Assembly (NCBI RefSeq): GCF_946479275.1
Contig: NZ_CAMLFE010000006.1
Location: forward strand, 112,699 to 176,698
Source: an uncultured Bartonella sp.
GTDB lineage: Bacteria > Pseudomonadota > Alphaproteobacteria > Rhizobiales > Rhizobiaceae
Reading direction: 5' to 3'
Length of the DNA: 64,000 bases
The notes under the pieces were generated by a model that worked only from the letters and a program-made list of their open reading frames with translations, was not told where the DNA came from and did no database searches. Each line of letters begins with the position of its first letter. The first letter of the stretch is position 1. This document shows, piece by piece, positions 18,274-28,446 of the stretch. The translations under genes were made by a program, and so were the position numbers.

Positions 18274-19293
18274 ATGACTAAGTTTTTAGTCGCACTTGAA
18301 GATCAGGATGACGCGCGGATTGCTTATAGCGTTCGCGCCGATATTGTTTTACTGTCGGGTTCATTGCAAAAAATGCAAAAGTTCTGCTCGGCGCTCAGAA
18401 ACATGCCTGATTATGTTCCACAAATCTGGTTGAAAACTACTGACCCGCATCTTTTGACCGCCAAGGCTATGGAAAAATGCGGAGCAAACCGGATTGTTGT
18501 TTCAGCTTCTCCGGACGAGCTTCCTGCATTTCTTAAAACACTGGTCAGTCAATGTAGCGGTTTTCCTCTGGTCGCGTTGATAGAAGCCGGGGATTCACCA
18601 AACAATTCACTGATTCCGATTATAAGCGCGTTGGGATTTATCGGTATTTTGCTTCAACCACGAAATCTCGAGCAGAACATCTTAAGCCAGATAAAAGTCG
18701 AAAATATCGGCCAGTTCATGAAAAAATCCCGTGCGTCCAATCTGGAAGCCGGCATTTTTGGAATGATCGAAGCTCCCGATATACCGCGTCTTCTTCCGTA
18801 TTCTCCAGACTGGTTGGGATTTGTCGTCAAGCATCCGGTAAAATCCGGCCAGTTTGGTGATGAGGAAACCAATTCATTGATGCGCGCACTTTTGCCATTT
18901 GACAGCGGGCAGGAGCAAAGCGATGTCGATACAGGACTTGGAACCGATCGCATCATCATTGAGGATTTTATCCTTCCAATGGAAATCGGAGCCTATAAAC
19001 GAGAATATGGACATAAGCAAAAAGTCCGTTTTAACATCAAGGCCGATGTTGAACGTTTGTCTTCAAATCCCGAAGATATGCGACACATATTTTCTTATGA
19101 TCTTATTCTTGATGGTATCAAGAATCTTGTTTCCCTAGGGCATGTTGAACTGGTTGAAACATTGGCCGAACGCATTGCCGCACTCATTCTTGCTTATCCA
19201 AGGGTCCAAAGAGTTATTGTGCGTGTAGACAAGCTTGAACTAGGGCCATCTGCCGTCGGCGTGGAAATCGAGAGATACCGTAAGAAGGTTTGA
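18274..19293 (+). CDS. folB: Dihydroneopterin aldolase (FolB) fused to a degenerate MfnB-like domain
   Basis: The 339-residue protein has two halves. The C-terminal ~115 residues (from IIIEDFILPMEIGAYKREYG, near residue 222) are a FolB domain, with SYDLILDGIKNLVSLGHVEL followed by ETLAERIAALIL and the terminal EIERYRKK. FolB cleaves 7,8-dihydroneopterin to 6-hydroxymethyl-dihydropterin in folate synthesis. The N-terminal ~215 residues resemble (5-formylfuran-3-yl)methyl phosphate synthase (MfnB, DUF556): LVALEDQDDARIAYSVRADIV at the start and AGIFGMIEAPDIPRLLPYSP at the end. The lysine of the family's DVK motif is replaced (DIVLL), so that half is probably not an active MfnB. I chose ATG 18274 over GTG 18271. 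Confidence 0.8.
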   Translation: MTKFLVALEDQDDARIAYSVRADIVLLSGSLQKMQKFCSALRNMPDYVPQIWLKTTDPHLLTAKAMEKCGANRIVVSASPDELPAFLKTLVSQCSGFPLVALIEAGDSPNNSLIPIISALGFIGILLQPRNLEQNILSQIKVENIGQFMKKSRASNLEAGIFGMIEAPDIPRLLPYSPDWLGFVVKHPVKSGQFGDEETNSLMRALLPFDSGQEQSDVDTGLGTDRIIIEDFILPMEIGAYKREYGHKQKVRFNIKADVERLSSNPEDMRHIFSYDLILDGIKNLVSLGHVELVETLAERIAALILAYPRVQRVIVRVDKLELGPSAVGVEIERYRKKV

Positions 19294-19337
19294 ACTCTCT
19301 TCTTCTTTCAATCAGCGTAATTGGATTTTTTTACCGT

Positions 19338-20303
19338 TCAGCTTTTTGGCAAATTATTTTCGATTTTGGTATTACGCTGCCGGTATTGGCTGATTTCGAA
19401 TGCGGCAACGAAGAATAGCGAAATAACGAGCGGAATGATGAGATAAAGCAGGCGGAACACAATCAAAGCAGAAATGACATCGGCCGGATTCATATTCGGC
19501 ATGCCGGCCATGAACAGAGCTTCCAACACGCCGACGCCACCTGCGGGTGCGTTCGATAACAGCGTGACGGTAAAGGATGCGAGGAATACGCCCAGAACGA
19601 CGATAAAACCGGGATTTCCGACGTCCGGTAAAGTCGCGTAGATAACACCGGCAGCACCGATCAATTCGAGTGGTCCGATGATTAATTGTTGAACGACAAT
19701 GCTGAAATGCGGATAAGAGATCTGGAACGATTTGCCAATTTTTAACGGGCGCAACTGCAACAAGCTGCCTAAAATGTAGAGCCCGACAAAAGTCAGCATG
19801 CCCACGCCGATTGTAATGGCAAGCCATGAGGGAATACCTTCATGGACGAGGGTTACGAGATCGGGACGGATAACCAGTACAAGGCCGGAAAGAAGGATTG
19901 TTCCAAGGGCAAAAGTGAAAGAACAAAATGCAACCAACACGGCAATTTCAACGCCGGTGAGGCCTTTTTTACTGTAAGCGCGATAACGTACAACTGCGCC
20001 AGAAAAAACCGATGCACCGATATTATGGGAAAGTGCGTAAGTGGTGAATGAACAAATGGCGATATAGTGGAGCGGTATTTTCTTTCCCAAATGTTGCAGC
20101 GCAATGCGGTCGTAACCGGCAAGAGCTGCATAGGCGAGTAGTGCAAAGAAACCGGCAAGAACCCAATGATGCGGGCTGAGTGCGCTAAGGCGGCTTGTAA
20201 TATCGGCAAAGGAAATCGCTGATAATTTATGGTAGAGAATATAGATGGAAACCACCATTGCGATGACGCCGATAAGCGGCCAAATATATTTCTTCAGTTT
20301 CAT
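19338..20303 (-). CDS. UPF0104 / lysylphosphatidylglycerol synthase transmembrane-type protein
   Basis: The 321-residue integral membrane protein has about eight hydrophobic segments. It carries family features of the YbhN/UPF0104 group: YDRIALQHLGKKIP, the TTYALSHNIGASVFSGAVVRYR block, and SNAPAGGVGVLEALFMAGMP near the C-terminus. These resemble the flippase part of MprF, but no aminoacyl-transferase domain is attached, so lipid modification is not implied. The gene overlaps the upstream antiporter by four bases (ATGA), so the two are translationally coupled. Function is unknown; a role in lipid transport is an inference from the fold family. Confidence 0.85.
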   Translation of the reverse strand: MKLKKYIWPLIGVIAMVVSIYILYHKLSAISFADITSRLSALSPHHWVLAGFFALLAYAALAGYDRIALQHLGKKIPLHYIAICSFTTYALSHNIGASVFSGAVVRYRAYSKKGLTGVEIAVLVAFCSFTFALGTILLSGLVLVIRPDLVTLVHEGIPSWLAITIGVGMLTFVGLYILGSLLQLRPLKIGKSFQISYPHFSIVVQQLIIGPLELIGAAGVIYATLPDVGNPGFIVVLGVFLASFTVTLLSNAPAGGVGVLEALFMAGMPNMNPADVISALIVFRLLYLIIPLVISLFFVAAFEISQYRQRNTKIENNLPKS

Positions 20304-22069
20304 GCGTTTCCACTCGTATTTTCTGGCTTTTTCACCATATCCGGCGATGTCCGGTCTTTAGAAGGCACATTTGTGTCCCCATCCCAATAACGCAAATGTT
20401 TTAACATACCTTTAGCGATTTCTTCGTCATCCGTCACTATGGTATTCGCACCCATATCTTTTAAATAAGCCGTTTCCATGTCTGTTACAGCATGGGCAAT
20501 GATGTCTATTTTGTCATTGGATTTACGGGTTTCGGCAACAATCTTTGCCGCATCAATTGCACTTTTCATTGAAATAACAAGTTGCCGCGCTCCACTTAAA
20601 TTGCCGGCCTCAAGCACTTCCGTATTGGCGGCATTGCCGAGAATTGCCTCATTTTTCTTTTCTTTGGCGTTTTTTATGGCCTCGGCATTATTGTCGATTA
20701 TCACAAAAGGCGTTTCCAAGTTTTGAAGGGCAACGGCAATCTTTTCACCAATATCACCGAAGCCGACAAGAATTGTATGACCGGATTTTACCGTTTTGAC
20801 CAATCCGTGTTCATCGTCTCCGCCAATATCAAGAATCGTATTTTCGCCGCTTTTTGTCTCAAGACGAGAGCGGATTTTTTCGGCAACAATGGAGACGAGC
20901 GGGTTTAGAAGAATGGAAAGGATTGCGCCACCAACAATGAGGTCACGGGCTTCGTCATTGATAATCCCCAATGCTGTTCCAAGGCCCGCAAGAATGAAGG
21001 AAAATTCGCCTATTTGGGCAAGCCCCGCTCCGATTGTCAGCGCTGTTGCATATGGGCGGTGGAAAAGGCGGACAATGGCATAAGCTGCAAGAGATTTGCC
21101 ACCGATAATGATGATGAGCGTTACCAGAAGGGGGAAAAACTCAGTAACCAATTTCGACGGATCAAAAAGCATTCCGACGGAAACGAAAAACAAAACCGCA
21201 AAAGCATCACGCAAGGGTAGCGTTTCTTCTGTTGCTCTCTGGCTAAGCTCGGAGCTACTCATAATCATTCCGGCAAAAAACGCACCAAGTGCAATAGAAA
21301 CGCCGAAGAGATGCGCAGAAAAAAACGCAACGCCTAACGCAATTGCCAGAACGCTCAAGCGGAAAAGTTCTCTGGAGCCGGATTGCGCGGAAATTTTTAA
21401 CAACCAGGGGATAACACGCCGCCCGATGACAAAAGTGACAATGATAAACAGAACGACTTTTGCAATTGTCAAAAGAATTGTTCCGAAAAGGCCTAATTGT
21501 AGCCATTGCGCTAGCGGGTCGGCTTCGCCCGCGACGTTTCCTCCTAACGAAGTGGACAGGGCAGGGATGAGCACCAGTGCGAGAACCATTGCGAGATCTT
21601 CGACAATAAGCCATCCGACGGCAATGCGCCCGCGTTCTGTTTCTATCAAATTACGCTCTTGCAGAGAACGTAGAAGCACAACCGTACTTGCTGTAGAAAG
21701 AGCCAATCCGAAGACGATGCCACCACCAACGCCCCATCCCATGACGAGACCGAAACAAAGCCCCAATAATGTCGCAACCGCCATTTGCACAATGGCACCG
21801 GGGATGGCTATTGCCTTGACCGATAGAAGATCCTTGACAGAAAAGTGTAGCCCGACGCCAAACATTAACAGGATGATGCCGATTTCGGCAAGCTGATTGA
21901 TTAAATGTGAATCAACACGAAAGCCACCTGTGTGAGGGCCGACAATGACACCGGCCAGAAGATAGCCGACAAGTGGCGAGATTCGTAACCGATTGGCGAG
22001 AACACCAAACAGAAATGCAAGACAGAGTCCCACGACAATTGTTGTTACCAATGGTGTGTCCTGTATCAT
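20300..22069 (-). CDS. ybaL: CPA2-family K+/H+ antiporter with TrkA-N domain (YbaL/KefB-like)
   Basis: The 589-residue protein has an N-terminal exchanger domain of about 12 helices (residues ~8-385), with NRLRISPLVGYLLAGVIVGP, LMFGVGLHFSVKDLL and GLAQIGEFSFILAGLG, typical of CPA2 antiporters. A cytoplasmic RCK/TrkA-N domain follows at ~415-540, with the nucleotide-binding turn ILVGFGDIGEKIA and the acidic strand VIIDNN. This is the YbaL type, shorter than KefB/KefC, with no full KefF-binding tail recognisable. It would exchange K+ for H+ and so helps pH and potassium control, complementing Kup. It is the first gene of a two-gene unit with the UPF0104 protein. Confidence 0.9.
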   Translation of the reverse strand: MIQDTPLVTTIVVGLCLAFLFGVLANRLRISPLVGYLLAGVIVGPHTGGFRVDSHLINQLAEIGIILLMFGVGLHFSVKDLLSVKAIAIPGAIVQMAVATLLGLCFGLVMGWGVGGGIVFGLALSTASTVVLLRSLQERNLIETERGRIAVGWLIVEDLAMVLALVLIPALSTSLGGNVAGEADPLAQWLQLGLFGTILLTIAKVVLFIIVTFVIGRRVIPWLLKISAQSGSRELFRLSVLAIALGVAFFSAHLFGVSIALGAFFAGMIMSSSELSQRATEETLPLRDAFAVLFFVSVGMLFDPSKLVTEFFPLLVTLIIIIGGKSLAAYAIVRLFHRPYATALTIGAGLAQIGEFSFILAGLGTALGIINDEARDLIVGGAILSILLNPLVSIVAEKIRSRLETKSGENTILDIGGDDEHGLVKTVKSGHTILVGFGDIGEKIAVALQNLETPFVIIDNNAEAIKNAKEKKNEAILGNAANTEVLEAGNLSGARQLVISMKSAIDAAKIVAETRKSNDKIDIIAHAVTDMETAYLKDMGANTIVTDDEEIAKGMLKHLRYWDGDTNVPSKDRTSPDMVKKPENTSGNA

Positions 22070-22181
22070 CTGTGGCTGACATTTCCTCCCTGACTTTCAA
22101 GTTCTACTTTTCTGATATCTAGTGGCTATAGACACGATTTGTGTTAAGCTTATGACATAAAGCAATTATTTTGATTTATAA

Positions 22182-22219
22182 AAAAGCCGGTATGAAGACT
22201 CCCGTTCATACCGGCTTTT
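22182..22219 (-). terminator. Terminator of secDF (bidirectional shape)
   Basis: Long inverted repeat AAAAGCCGGTATGAA / TTCATACCGGCTTTT with a short loop, followed on the minus strand by six T. It lies about 15 bp past the secDF stop codon. The sequence is nearly symmetric with T on both sides, so it could act in both directions. Confidence 0.93.
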
Positions 22220-22232
22220 GAAGATTTTTTAT

Positions 22233-24788
22233 TTAAGCTTTTTCCGGATTTACGTGCGGTTTATCTTCGATAAGATCGCGTCCTTCATGGTGGTGATGCC
22301 ACCAGTTACCCAAGAAAAGCAGGATCGGTGCTGCGATGAAGATGGAAGATGATGTTGCAATGACAACGCCGACGACCATCGGAACCGCAAAATTGTGAAC
22401 GGCACTACCGCCCCAGATTGCCATTGGCAACATGGCAAGAACAGTTGTTGTGGATGTAAATATACAACGGATAAGCACCTGATTGATCGACATATCGACC
22501 AATTGCCGCAAAGCCATCTTTTTATAAAGGCGCATATTTTCACGCATACGGTCGTAAACCACGACTTTATCGTTGACCGAATAGCCGACAATTGTGAGCA
22601 GTGCTGCAATGGCAGTCAAATTGAAATCAAGCTGGAACAGCGCAAAAAAGCCGACCATCTTCGTTGTATCAAGAACAATAGTAACAATGGCACCAACGGC
22701 AAAAAACCATTCAAACCGCCACCAGATATAAAACATCATGGCGATCGCAGCGAGTACTACAGCAGTAAAACCTGCTGTTGCAAGTTCGCCTGAGACTTTC
22801 GGCCCGACAACTTCTATCTGATCAAAGGTGACATCCGGATAGATTGTTTTGACAGAGGTTTTCAACTTTTCAATGGCTGCGGTTTGCTGGGCTTCACCGC
22901 CATCCTGCTGCTGAACCCTGATGAGCACAGTGTTCTGGTTGGAAACATTTTGCAAAGCAATTTCACCAAGCCCCAATTGCCCGAGTGTGGAACGCAAAGT
23001 TGCAAGATCGGCAGGTGCTTTGGTTGTAATCGCCATCTGGCTACCGCCCATAAAATCGATACCGAAATTAAGTCCGGGCTTGAAGAACAGAACGATTGAG
23101 GCAATTGACAGGAAGATTGAAACACCAATGCCGATGAAGCGCGCGTTCATAAAATGGAAATTGGTGTGTTGCGGGATAAATTTGAAAAATGAATGGATGT
23201 GCAGCTTTGTAATTTTCCATTCACGTACCACCCACGACATAATGATGCGAACGATTGTAACATCGGTGAAGAGCGAAATCACAATACCAAGAAGCATTGT
23301 AACAGCAAAACCGCGTATCTGACCGGTACCGAACCACAGTAGTAAAACAGTGGCAATAGCGGCCGTCACATTGGCATCAATAATGGTCGAAAAAGCATGT
23401 TTGAAGCCACGGTCAAGTGCTGCCATAGCCCCCATGCCCTTTTCGCTTTCCTCGCGAATACGTTCGTTGATAAGAATATTCGCATCAACCGCAATGCCGA
23501 TGCCGAGAATGATACCTGCGATACCGGGTAGCGTCAGTGTTGCACCGATAAGGCTTAGAGCTGCAAATGTCAGCACAGTATGAAGAGCAAGTGCGATGTC
23601 GGCAATAATGCCCCAAAGGCCGTAAAGGAGGAAGATAAAGAGCGCGACCAGAACAAATCCGGCAATACCTGTGTAAAGCCCCATCCTGATGGCATCAGCT
23701 CCAAGATCAGGTCCGACAGTACGCTCTTCAATCACTGTCAGCGGCGCAGGCAATGCCCCTGCACGCAACAAGGCAGCAAGCGTGGAAGCTTCTTTCGGCG
23801 TGAAGTTACCGGTTATCTGTCCGCTACCGCCGGGAATGACACCTTGAATGGTGGGGGCAGTCAACACTTTATTATCAAGAACGATAGCAAACGGCTTTCC
23901 GATATTTTGACGTGTAATTTCTGCAAAGGCCTTGGCACCGATTGTATTGAGCTTGAACGATATCAGTGATTTTCCCGGTATTTGCGGATCAAAACCGGCG
24001 GATGCATCGGTTAACACGCTACCATCAAGCGAGACTTGATCGTAAATAGGAAAACGCTGGTTTTCGTCGGTGTAGCCCGGCAATATCGAAACGCCGGCGG
24101 GCGGGTTGTTCATGTCAATATTGGTCGGAACAAGGTGAAATGTCATTTTTGCCGTAGTTCCCAAGAGATCGCGTAATTGCTTCGGATCCTGTAACCCCGG
24201 TAATTGAACTTCGATACGATCGAGACCGACTTTTTGAATACTCGGTTCTGCAACACCTACCTGATCGACGCGACGGCGGATGATTTCCAGACTTTGGTCA
24301 ACTGCGTTGTTGACACGATATTTGATGCCGGCATCGGTGAGGGAGACACGGATAGCATCGTTTTGCTCGGCGACATCGATATCGGAATCGGAGGCACGAA
24401 AAGCGCCGGCAGAAATTGGTGTTGCCAACTCTTTCAACGCTGTCAACGCGGTTTGGCGCTGACCCGCGTCCGGAATAACGGCGACAATCGAATCACCGAT
24501 CATACGCACGCTTGTCGATTGGATTTGCTTTTCACGAAGTTTGCCACGAACATTATCAAGAGCTGTTCTCAATTGGTCGCGTTTGAGCGATTTTGCATCG
24601 ACTTCCAGTACGAGAGAAGAACCACCTCGAAGATCGAGCCCCAGAACAACTTTTGTCTGACGCATGAATGACGGCAAATATTCCAGCTGTTTTTCAGTGA
24701 GTAGATTTGGTAATGCAACCAGAATCCCCAATAGAAGAATGACAAAATATAAAGTTGTTAGCCAGCGTGGTGTTCGCATAAAATCCAT
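22233..24788 (-). CDS. secDF: Fused protein-export membrane protein SecDF
   Basis: SecD and SecF, parts of the accessory Sec translocon complex that uses the proton-motive force to aid export, are joined in one 851-residue chain. The SecD part (~1-520) begins with a transmembrane helix, then VVLGLDLRGGSSLVLEVD, the periplasmic P1 domain, and the RND-type helices with GIAVDANILINERIREE. The SecF part (~535-851) starts with IPQHTNFHFMNARFIG, then FGIDFMGGSQMAI and the helices with GYSVNDKVVVYDRMREN. The fused form is common in Rhizobiales. The C-terminus is His-rich (GNWWHHHHEG). It is monocistronic with its own terminator. Confidence 0.96.
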   Translation of the reverse strand: MDFMRTPRWLTTLYFVILLLGILVALPNLLTEKQLEYLPSFMRQTKVVLGLDLRGGSSLVLEVDAKSLKRDQLRTALDNVRGKLREKQIQSTSVRMIGDSIVAVIPDAGQRQTALTALKELATPISAGAFRASDSDIDVAEQNDAIRVSLTDAGIKYRVNNAVDQSLEIIRRRVDQVGVAEPSIQKVGLDRIEVQLPGLQDPKQLRDLLGTTAKMTFHLVPTNIDMNNPPAGVSILPGYTDENQRFPIYDQVSLDGSVLTDASAGFDPQIPGKSLISFKLNTIGAKAFAEITRQNIGKPFAIVLDNKVLTAPTIQGVIPGGSGQITGNFTPKEASTLAALLRAGALPAPLTVIEERTVGPDLGADAIRMGLYTGIAGFVLVALFIFLLYGLWGIIADIALALHTVLTFAALSLIGATLTLPGIAGIILGIGIAVDANILINERIREESEKGMGAMAALDRGFKHAFSTIIDANVTAAIATVLLLWFGTGQIRGFAVTMLLGIVISLFTDVTIVRIIMSWVVREWKITKLHIHSFFKFIPQHTNFHFMNARFIGIGVSIFLSIASIVLFFKPGLNFGIDFMGGSQMAITTKAPADLATLRSTLGQLGLGEIALQNVSNQNTVLIRVQQQDGGEAQQTAAIEKLKTSVKTIYPDVTFDQIEVVGPKVSGELATAGFTAVVLAAIAMMFYIWWRFEWFFAVGAIVTIVLDTTKMVGFFALFQLDFNLTAIAALLTIVGYSVNDKVVVYDRMRENMRLYKKMALRQLVDMSINQVLIRCIFTSTTTVLAMLPMAIWGGSAVHNFAVPMVVGVVIATSSSIFIAAPILLFLGNWWHHHHEGRDLIEDKPHVNPEKA

Positions 24789-26075
24789 CCAATAATTGGC
24801 ACCTGAAAAACACGTTCTATATTACGATTTGGTGCAGAGAAGAACCATCTTTTTCAATTTTTTAACATTGAGGCTGATAACACGTATTATCGTGTAAGGA
24901 AAATTCTATCTACCATTTATTTGCCATCAATTGCCGACGCAAATGTCTCATTTAGGCGAATACTGCTCATTTTGGTGTAAGTGAGCTAGTTTTAATGTAA
25001 GTGGCCCAGTGAATTCGAACTCGGATTGAAGACCGGTTCTTTAACTGTTTTGTTTTTCCAAAATGATTTCATAGTTGGATCTACGATAGTTTATTTCAGG
25101 AAGATGTAGTTTTTATCGGCTAAATGAAGTTTGCTTTTACAAAATGGGGCAACTGGATTTTTGAGTTATACAGCACTTGGCGCAAATTTGGCATTGGGCT
25201 TTTGCCCCCGTGTTTAGAAAGCATGAGATTATAATATTTTGCGGGCCGAGAATGGAAATATGATTTAACGAAACGGTTTTGCTTCTGCTTTTACGCGTGA
25301 TCGAGCACGATTTAATCGGAAGGCAGATCTTCTTCACGTTAAGATCGCGACGAGTGTGCCAACTTATTCCTTTAAAACTCTAACGGAGTAAGATTGAGAT
25401 TTTTGTCGTTATTGCGTCCTTCGTTTGTTGATTCAGAAGTCGTGAATAACGCATTGAAAAAATTAAATCTTTGTTTGGATGACAAGGGGTTGATTTCGAA
25501 ACTGTCTCAGGATTTTACGCTTGAATTTATTATCGAGGAATTTTTTTGATGAAAAGCACACCAAAAATTCATACGGGGAACTCAGAAAATGATTCCGGAG
25601 TGTCATTCAATGAATTGAATTTACTAAACATTGTTGATGTTTAGTAAGCCGCGTTTTGGTAGTGTTTCGAAATCTGGCAAAAGGTGATCGTGGATTTGAA
25701 GCGTAAAAGCTGTTTTACATGTGAGCAAGGTGCTTTTGATTAAATTGGTACTTCCGAACGAAGCCGTTTTCAGATTGAAGAATTCGCTTTTTTATTTTCG
25801 CTTGTTTATATTGCCGAAGCATCAGAAATTTTTAAACGCAATTGCGTCGGGTATTAATCGAGGGATCCGTAATAATTTTCTTGGCTCATCGAAACGGGGA
25901 AGGCGGAATTTGATGAACTTTGGCAACAAAGCTTATGTGTTGTCATAGTTTTGCAAAAATCATGTAGGAAAAGAAAAAATAGCAGTTGAGTCCTTCCGGG
26001 TCTCTCTACAAATTGCTTTTTTGTTTTTAAAACCTATATGCGCGATTCGTAATCTTTATAAGAGTGGTCAGTTCG
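24789..26075. other. 1.3-kb region without recognisable genes
   Basis: The stretch between divergent secDF and the MscS gene contains only short frames without family motifs. AT content is high. It must contain the promoters of both flanking genes; I saw no convincing regulatory site or RNA. It looks like a degraded locus. Confidence 0.5.
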
Positions 26076-28445
26076 TTGAACTTTAAAAATTTCATTCGCA
26101 AATGCTGTTTTGTTTACGCTTTGGTATGTGGCTTGTCTGTGGCTGCATTGCCGGTTTTTGCCACTATGAGTGATGCGGCGGATGCGCAAACACCTGCTAC
26201 AACCGATAATTCGGTTTTAAGTCCGGCTGATCTTGTGAAACAACAACAGGCGGTTGTGAATGGATATAAAGATCAGCTGAAAGAGCTTTTGAAGAATTAC
26301 GATTCCGGACAGGATGATGATTCAGCTTTAACCGATATCCGCAATAAAGCGCAGGATATAAATGGCAAGATTATAGGAACAGCGCTTCTGTTTCGCTCGC
26401 CCTTGAATGATATTAATCTGCGTCTCGACCAATTGGGTGAACCGCAAGAGGGGGTGCAGGAAGCCAAAACTGTAACCGACGAGCGAAACAATCTTCGCCA
26501 GCTCAAAGGCAAAATCAATACTCTGGTTGGTCAATTGGAAGACTGTTCGATTGATTCCAATCGTTTGGTTGAAAGAACAATTGCCCAGTCACGTGAACTC
26601 TTTGCGAGAACTTTGACCCACAGAGTAGAGTTTTCGTCACCTTTGGGGACGCAAATTGCCCAATCTGCGAAAGATGCAGGTGCAGACTTTTTCTCTTTGA
26701 TCTTTTCCTGGTGGCAATTCGTCTATCAATTCAAGCTGTTAGCTCTATGTGCTAGCATTTTGATTCCGTTTTTTGTCGCGTGTATTCTGGCTATTTCAAC
26801 GCATAAACTGATCGGTCGTGTGAAACACGAGGCGACGAAGGAAGATGAAGATGCTTCCTATTTGAAGCGTTTGTCATTTGCATTCGTTGCGACTCTTGTT
26901 CCGACAATGATATGTGCGGTTTTTGTTATCCTTATTCTGATATTTTTTAATTATCTGGGAATAAGCTGGACAAATCTTGATCCCGTTTTCCGTTCTGCAG
27001 CCGATGTTGTCATGCTGGTATTTTTCATTGCCCGCATGTCGTTTGTTATTCTCTCGCCGAAGCTGCCGGAATTGCGTTTGATGAGAATTGCTCCGAGGCC
27101 GGCGCGTTTGCTAATCGTGCTATTGACATTGTTGGCGTTAGTGATGGGTCTCGATTATTTCCTGAATGCTGTCTATCGCGCGGTATCGGCACCTCTCTCG
27201 CTTGCAATTGCCAAGAGTTTTATTTCCGTTATCCTTGTTGGCATTATTATTCTTGCTATTTCGTTTGTGCGCGCGAGAACCAGTACTGAAGATGACAAGA
27301 AGGTTACATCCTGGCCGCTTTACATCCGCATTCCGCTTATCGTGGTCGGATTGTTGCCTATTTTGACAGCTCTCGCTGGTTATGTCGGAATGGCACGGTT
27401 CATTTCCCAACAGATTGTGGTAAGTGGTGCTTTTCTCGTTTTAATGTATCTTGGCATTCAAACGGCACGTGCAACTGCAGCAGAAGGGGCATTTGCTAAA
27501 ACATTTATTGGCCGCCGTCTGGTACAACGGTTCAATATCGATGACAGTACGATGGATCAGCTTGGACTGGTTGCCGGCATCCTTCTCAACATCGTCGTAA
27601 TTATTGTTTGTGTGCCTCCGATTATTATGCAGCTCGGCTTTTCGGCTGCCGATATTTTTTCCGCTTTTATTCATATAATGACCGGCTTCGAGATCGGTAA
27701 TGTTTCGATATCGCTTGTCGGTATTTCAATCGGCATTATATTTTTCCTGATCAGCTGGTTCTTGATCCGCTGGTTTATCGGCTGGCTTGACGGCACGGTT
27801 CTCGCACGCGGAAAAGTAGATTCGGGCGTGAGAAATTCAATTCGCACGGTTGTGGGGTACGGTGGCATTGCACTTTCCGCGCTGATCGGGCTATCGGCGG
27901 CAGGTTTTAATTTGAGCAGCCTGGCACTGATCGCCGGCGGCCTTTCACTTGGTATCGGCTTTGGACTTCAAAACATCGTCCAGAATTTTGTTTCCGGACT
28001 TATTCTGCTTGCTGAACGTCCGTTCAAGGTTGGCGATTATGTCGAGACAGGAACAATCGTAGGAATTGTCAAACGCATCAGCGTGCGTGCAACAGAAGTC
28101 GAGACGTTGAAACGGCAAACAATCATCGTGCCGAATTCGAGCCTCATCAACAATAATGTCGGCAACTGGACACACCGCAATAAAATCGGTCGTGTCGACG
28201 TCACGTTTACTGTTCCGGCTATGTCGGATCCCGAACATATTGTCGATGTATTGATGGATACCGCCAACAACACTGAAGGCGTTTTGAAAAATCCCAGCCC
28301 GTGGGTTAGTTTTTCAAGTTTCGACAGTAACAATTTCAATTTTACTTTGGCAATTTACGTGCCCGATATCACAGCGACAATTGCCGTTACAAACAAGGTT
28401 CGTTTTCAGGCCTATAAGCGTTTCTCGGACGAGGGAATTACCTGA
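26076..28445 (+). CDS. Large MscS-family mechanosensitive channel (DUF3772-type)
   Basis: The 789-residue inner-membrane protein starts with a signal-like hydrophobic stretch. A periplasmic, helical DUF3772-like region with coiled-coil character follows (~45-205), then about ten transmembrane helices. The MscS pore and beta domain are at ~580-780: AGGLSLGIGFGLQNIVQNF is the pore-lining TM3, followed by RPFKVGDYVETGTIVGIVKR and IIVPNSSLINNNVGNWTH. Such channels release solutes during hypo-osmotic shock. The chain ends at RFSDEGIT, where relatives usually continue with an IPFPQxD segment, so the extreme C-terminus is short. I favour TTG 26076, placed eight bases after AAGAGTGG, over GTG 26064, which overlaps that sequence. 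Confidence 0.88.
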   Translation: MNFKNFIRKCCFVYALVCGLSVAALPVFATMSDAADAQTPATTDNSVLSPADLVKQQQAVVNGYKDQLKELLKNYDSGQDDDSALTDIRNKAQDINGKIIGTALLFRSPLNDINLRLDQLGEPQEGVQEAKTVTDERNNLRQLKGKINTLVGQLEDCSIDSNRLVERTIAQSRELFARTLTHRVEFSSPLGTQIAQSAKDAGADFFSLIFSWWQFVYQFKLLALCASILIPFFVACILAISTHKLIGRVKHEATKEDEDASYLKRLSFAFVATLVPTMICAVFVILILIFFNYLGISWTNLDPVFRSAADVVMLVFFIARMSFVILSPKLPELRLMRIAPRPARLLIVLLTLLALVMGLDYFLNAVYRAVSAPLSLAIAKSFISVILVGIIILAISFVRARTSTEDDKKVTSWPLYIRIPLIVVGLLPILTALAGYVGMARFISQQIVVSGAFLVLMYLGIQTARATAAEGAFAKTFIGRRLVQRFNIDDSTMDQLGLVAGILLNIVVIIVCVPPIIMQLGFSAADIFSAFIHIMTGFEIGNVSISLVGISIGIIFFLISWFLIRWFIGWLDGTVLARGKVDSGVRNSIRTVVGYGGIALSALIGLSAAGFNLSSLALIAGGLSLGIGFGLQNIVQNFVSGLILLAERPFKVGDYVETGTIVGIVKRISVRATEVETLKRQTIIVPNSSLINNNVGNWTHRNKIGRVDVTFTVPAMSDPEHIVDVLMDTANNTEGVLKNPSPWVSFSSFDSNNFNFTLAIYVPDITATIAVTNKVRFQAYKRFSDEGIT

Positions 28446-28446
28446 T

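Noticed and set aside
21096..21896. A 266-codon plus-strand frame opposite the antiporter gene
   Set aside because: It is antisense to a well-supported membrane-protein gene, is rich in Pro/Arg/Ser/Thr as shadows of hydrophobic codons are, and has no family motif.
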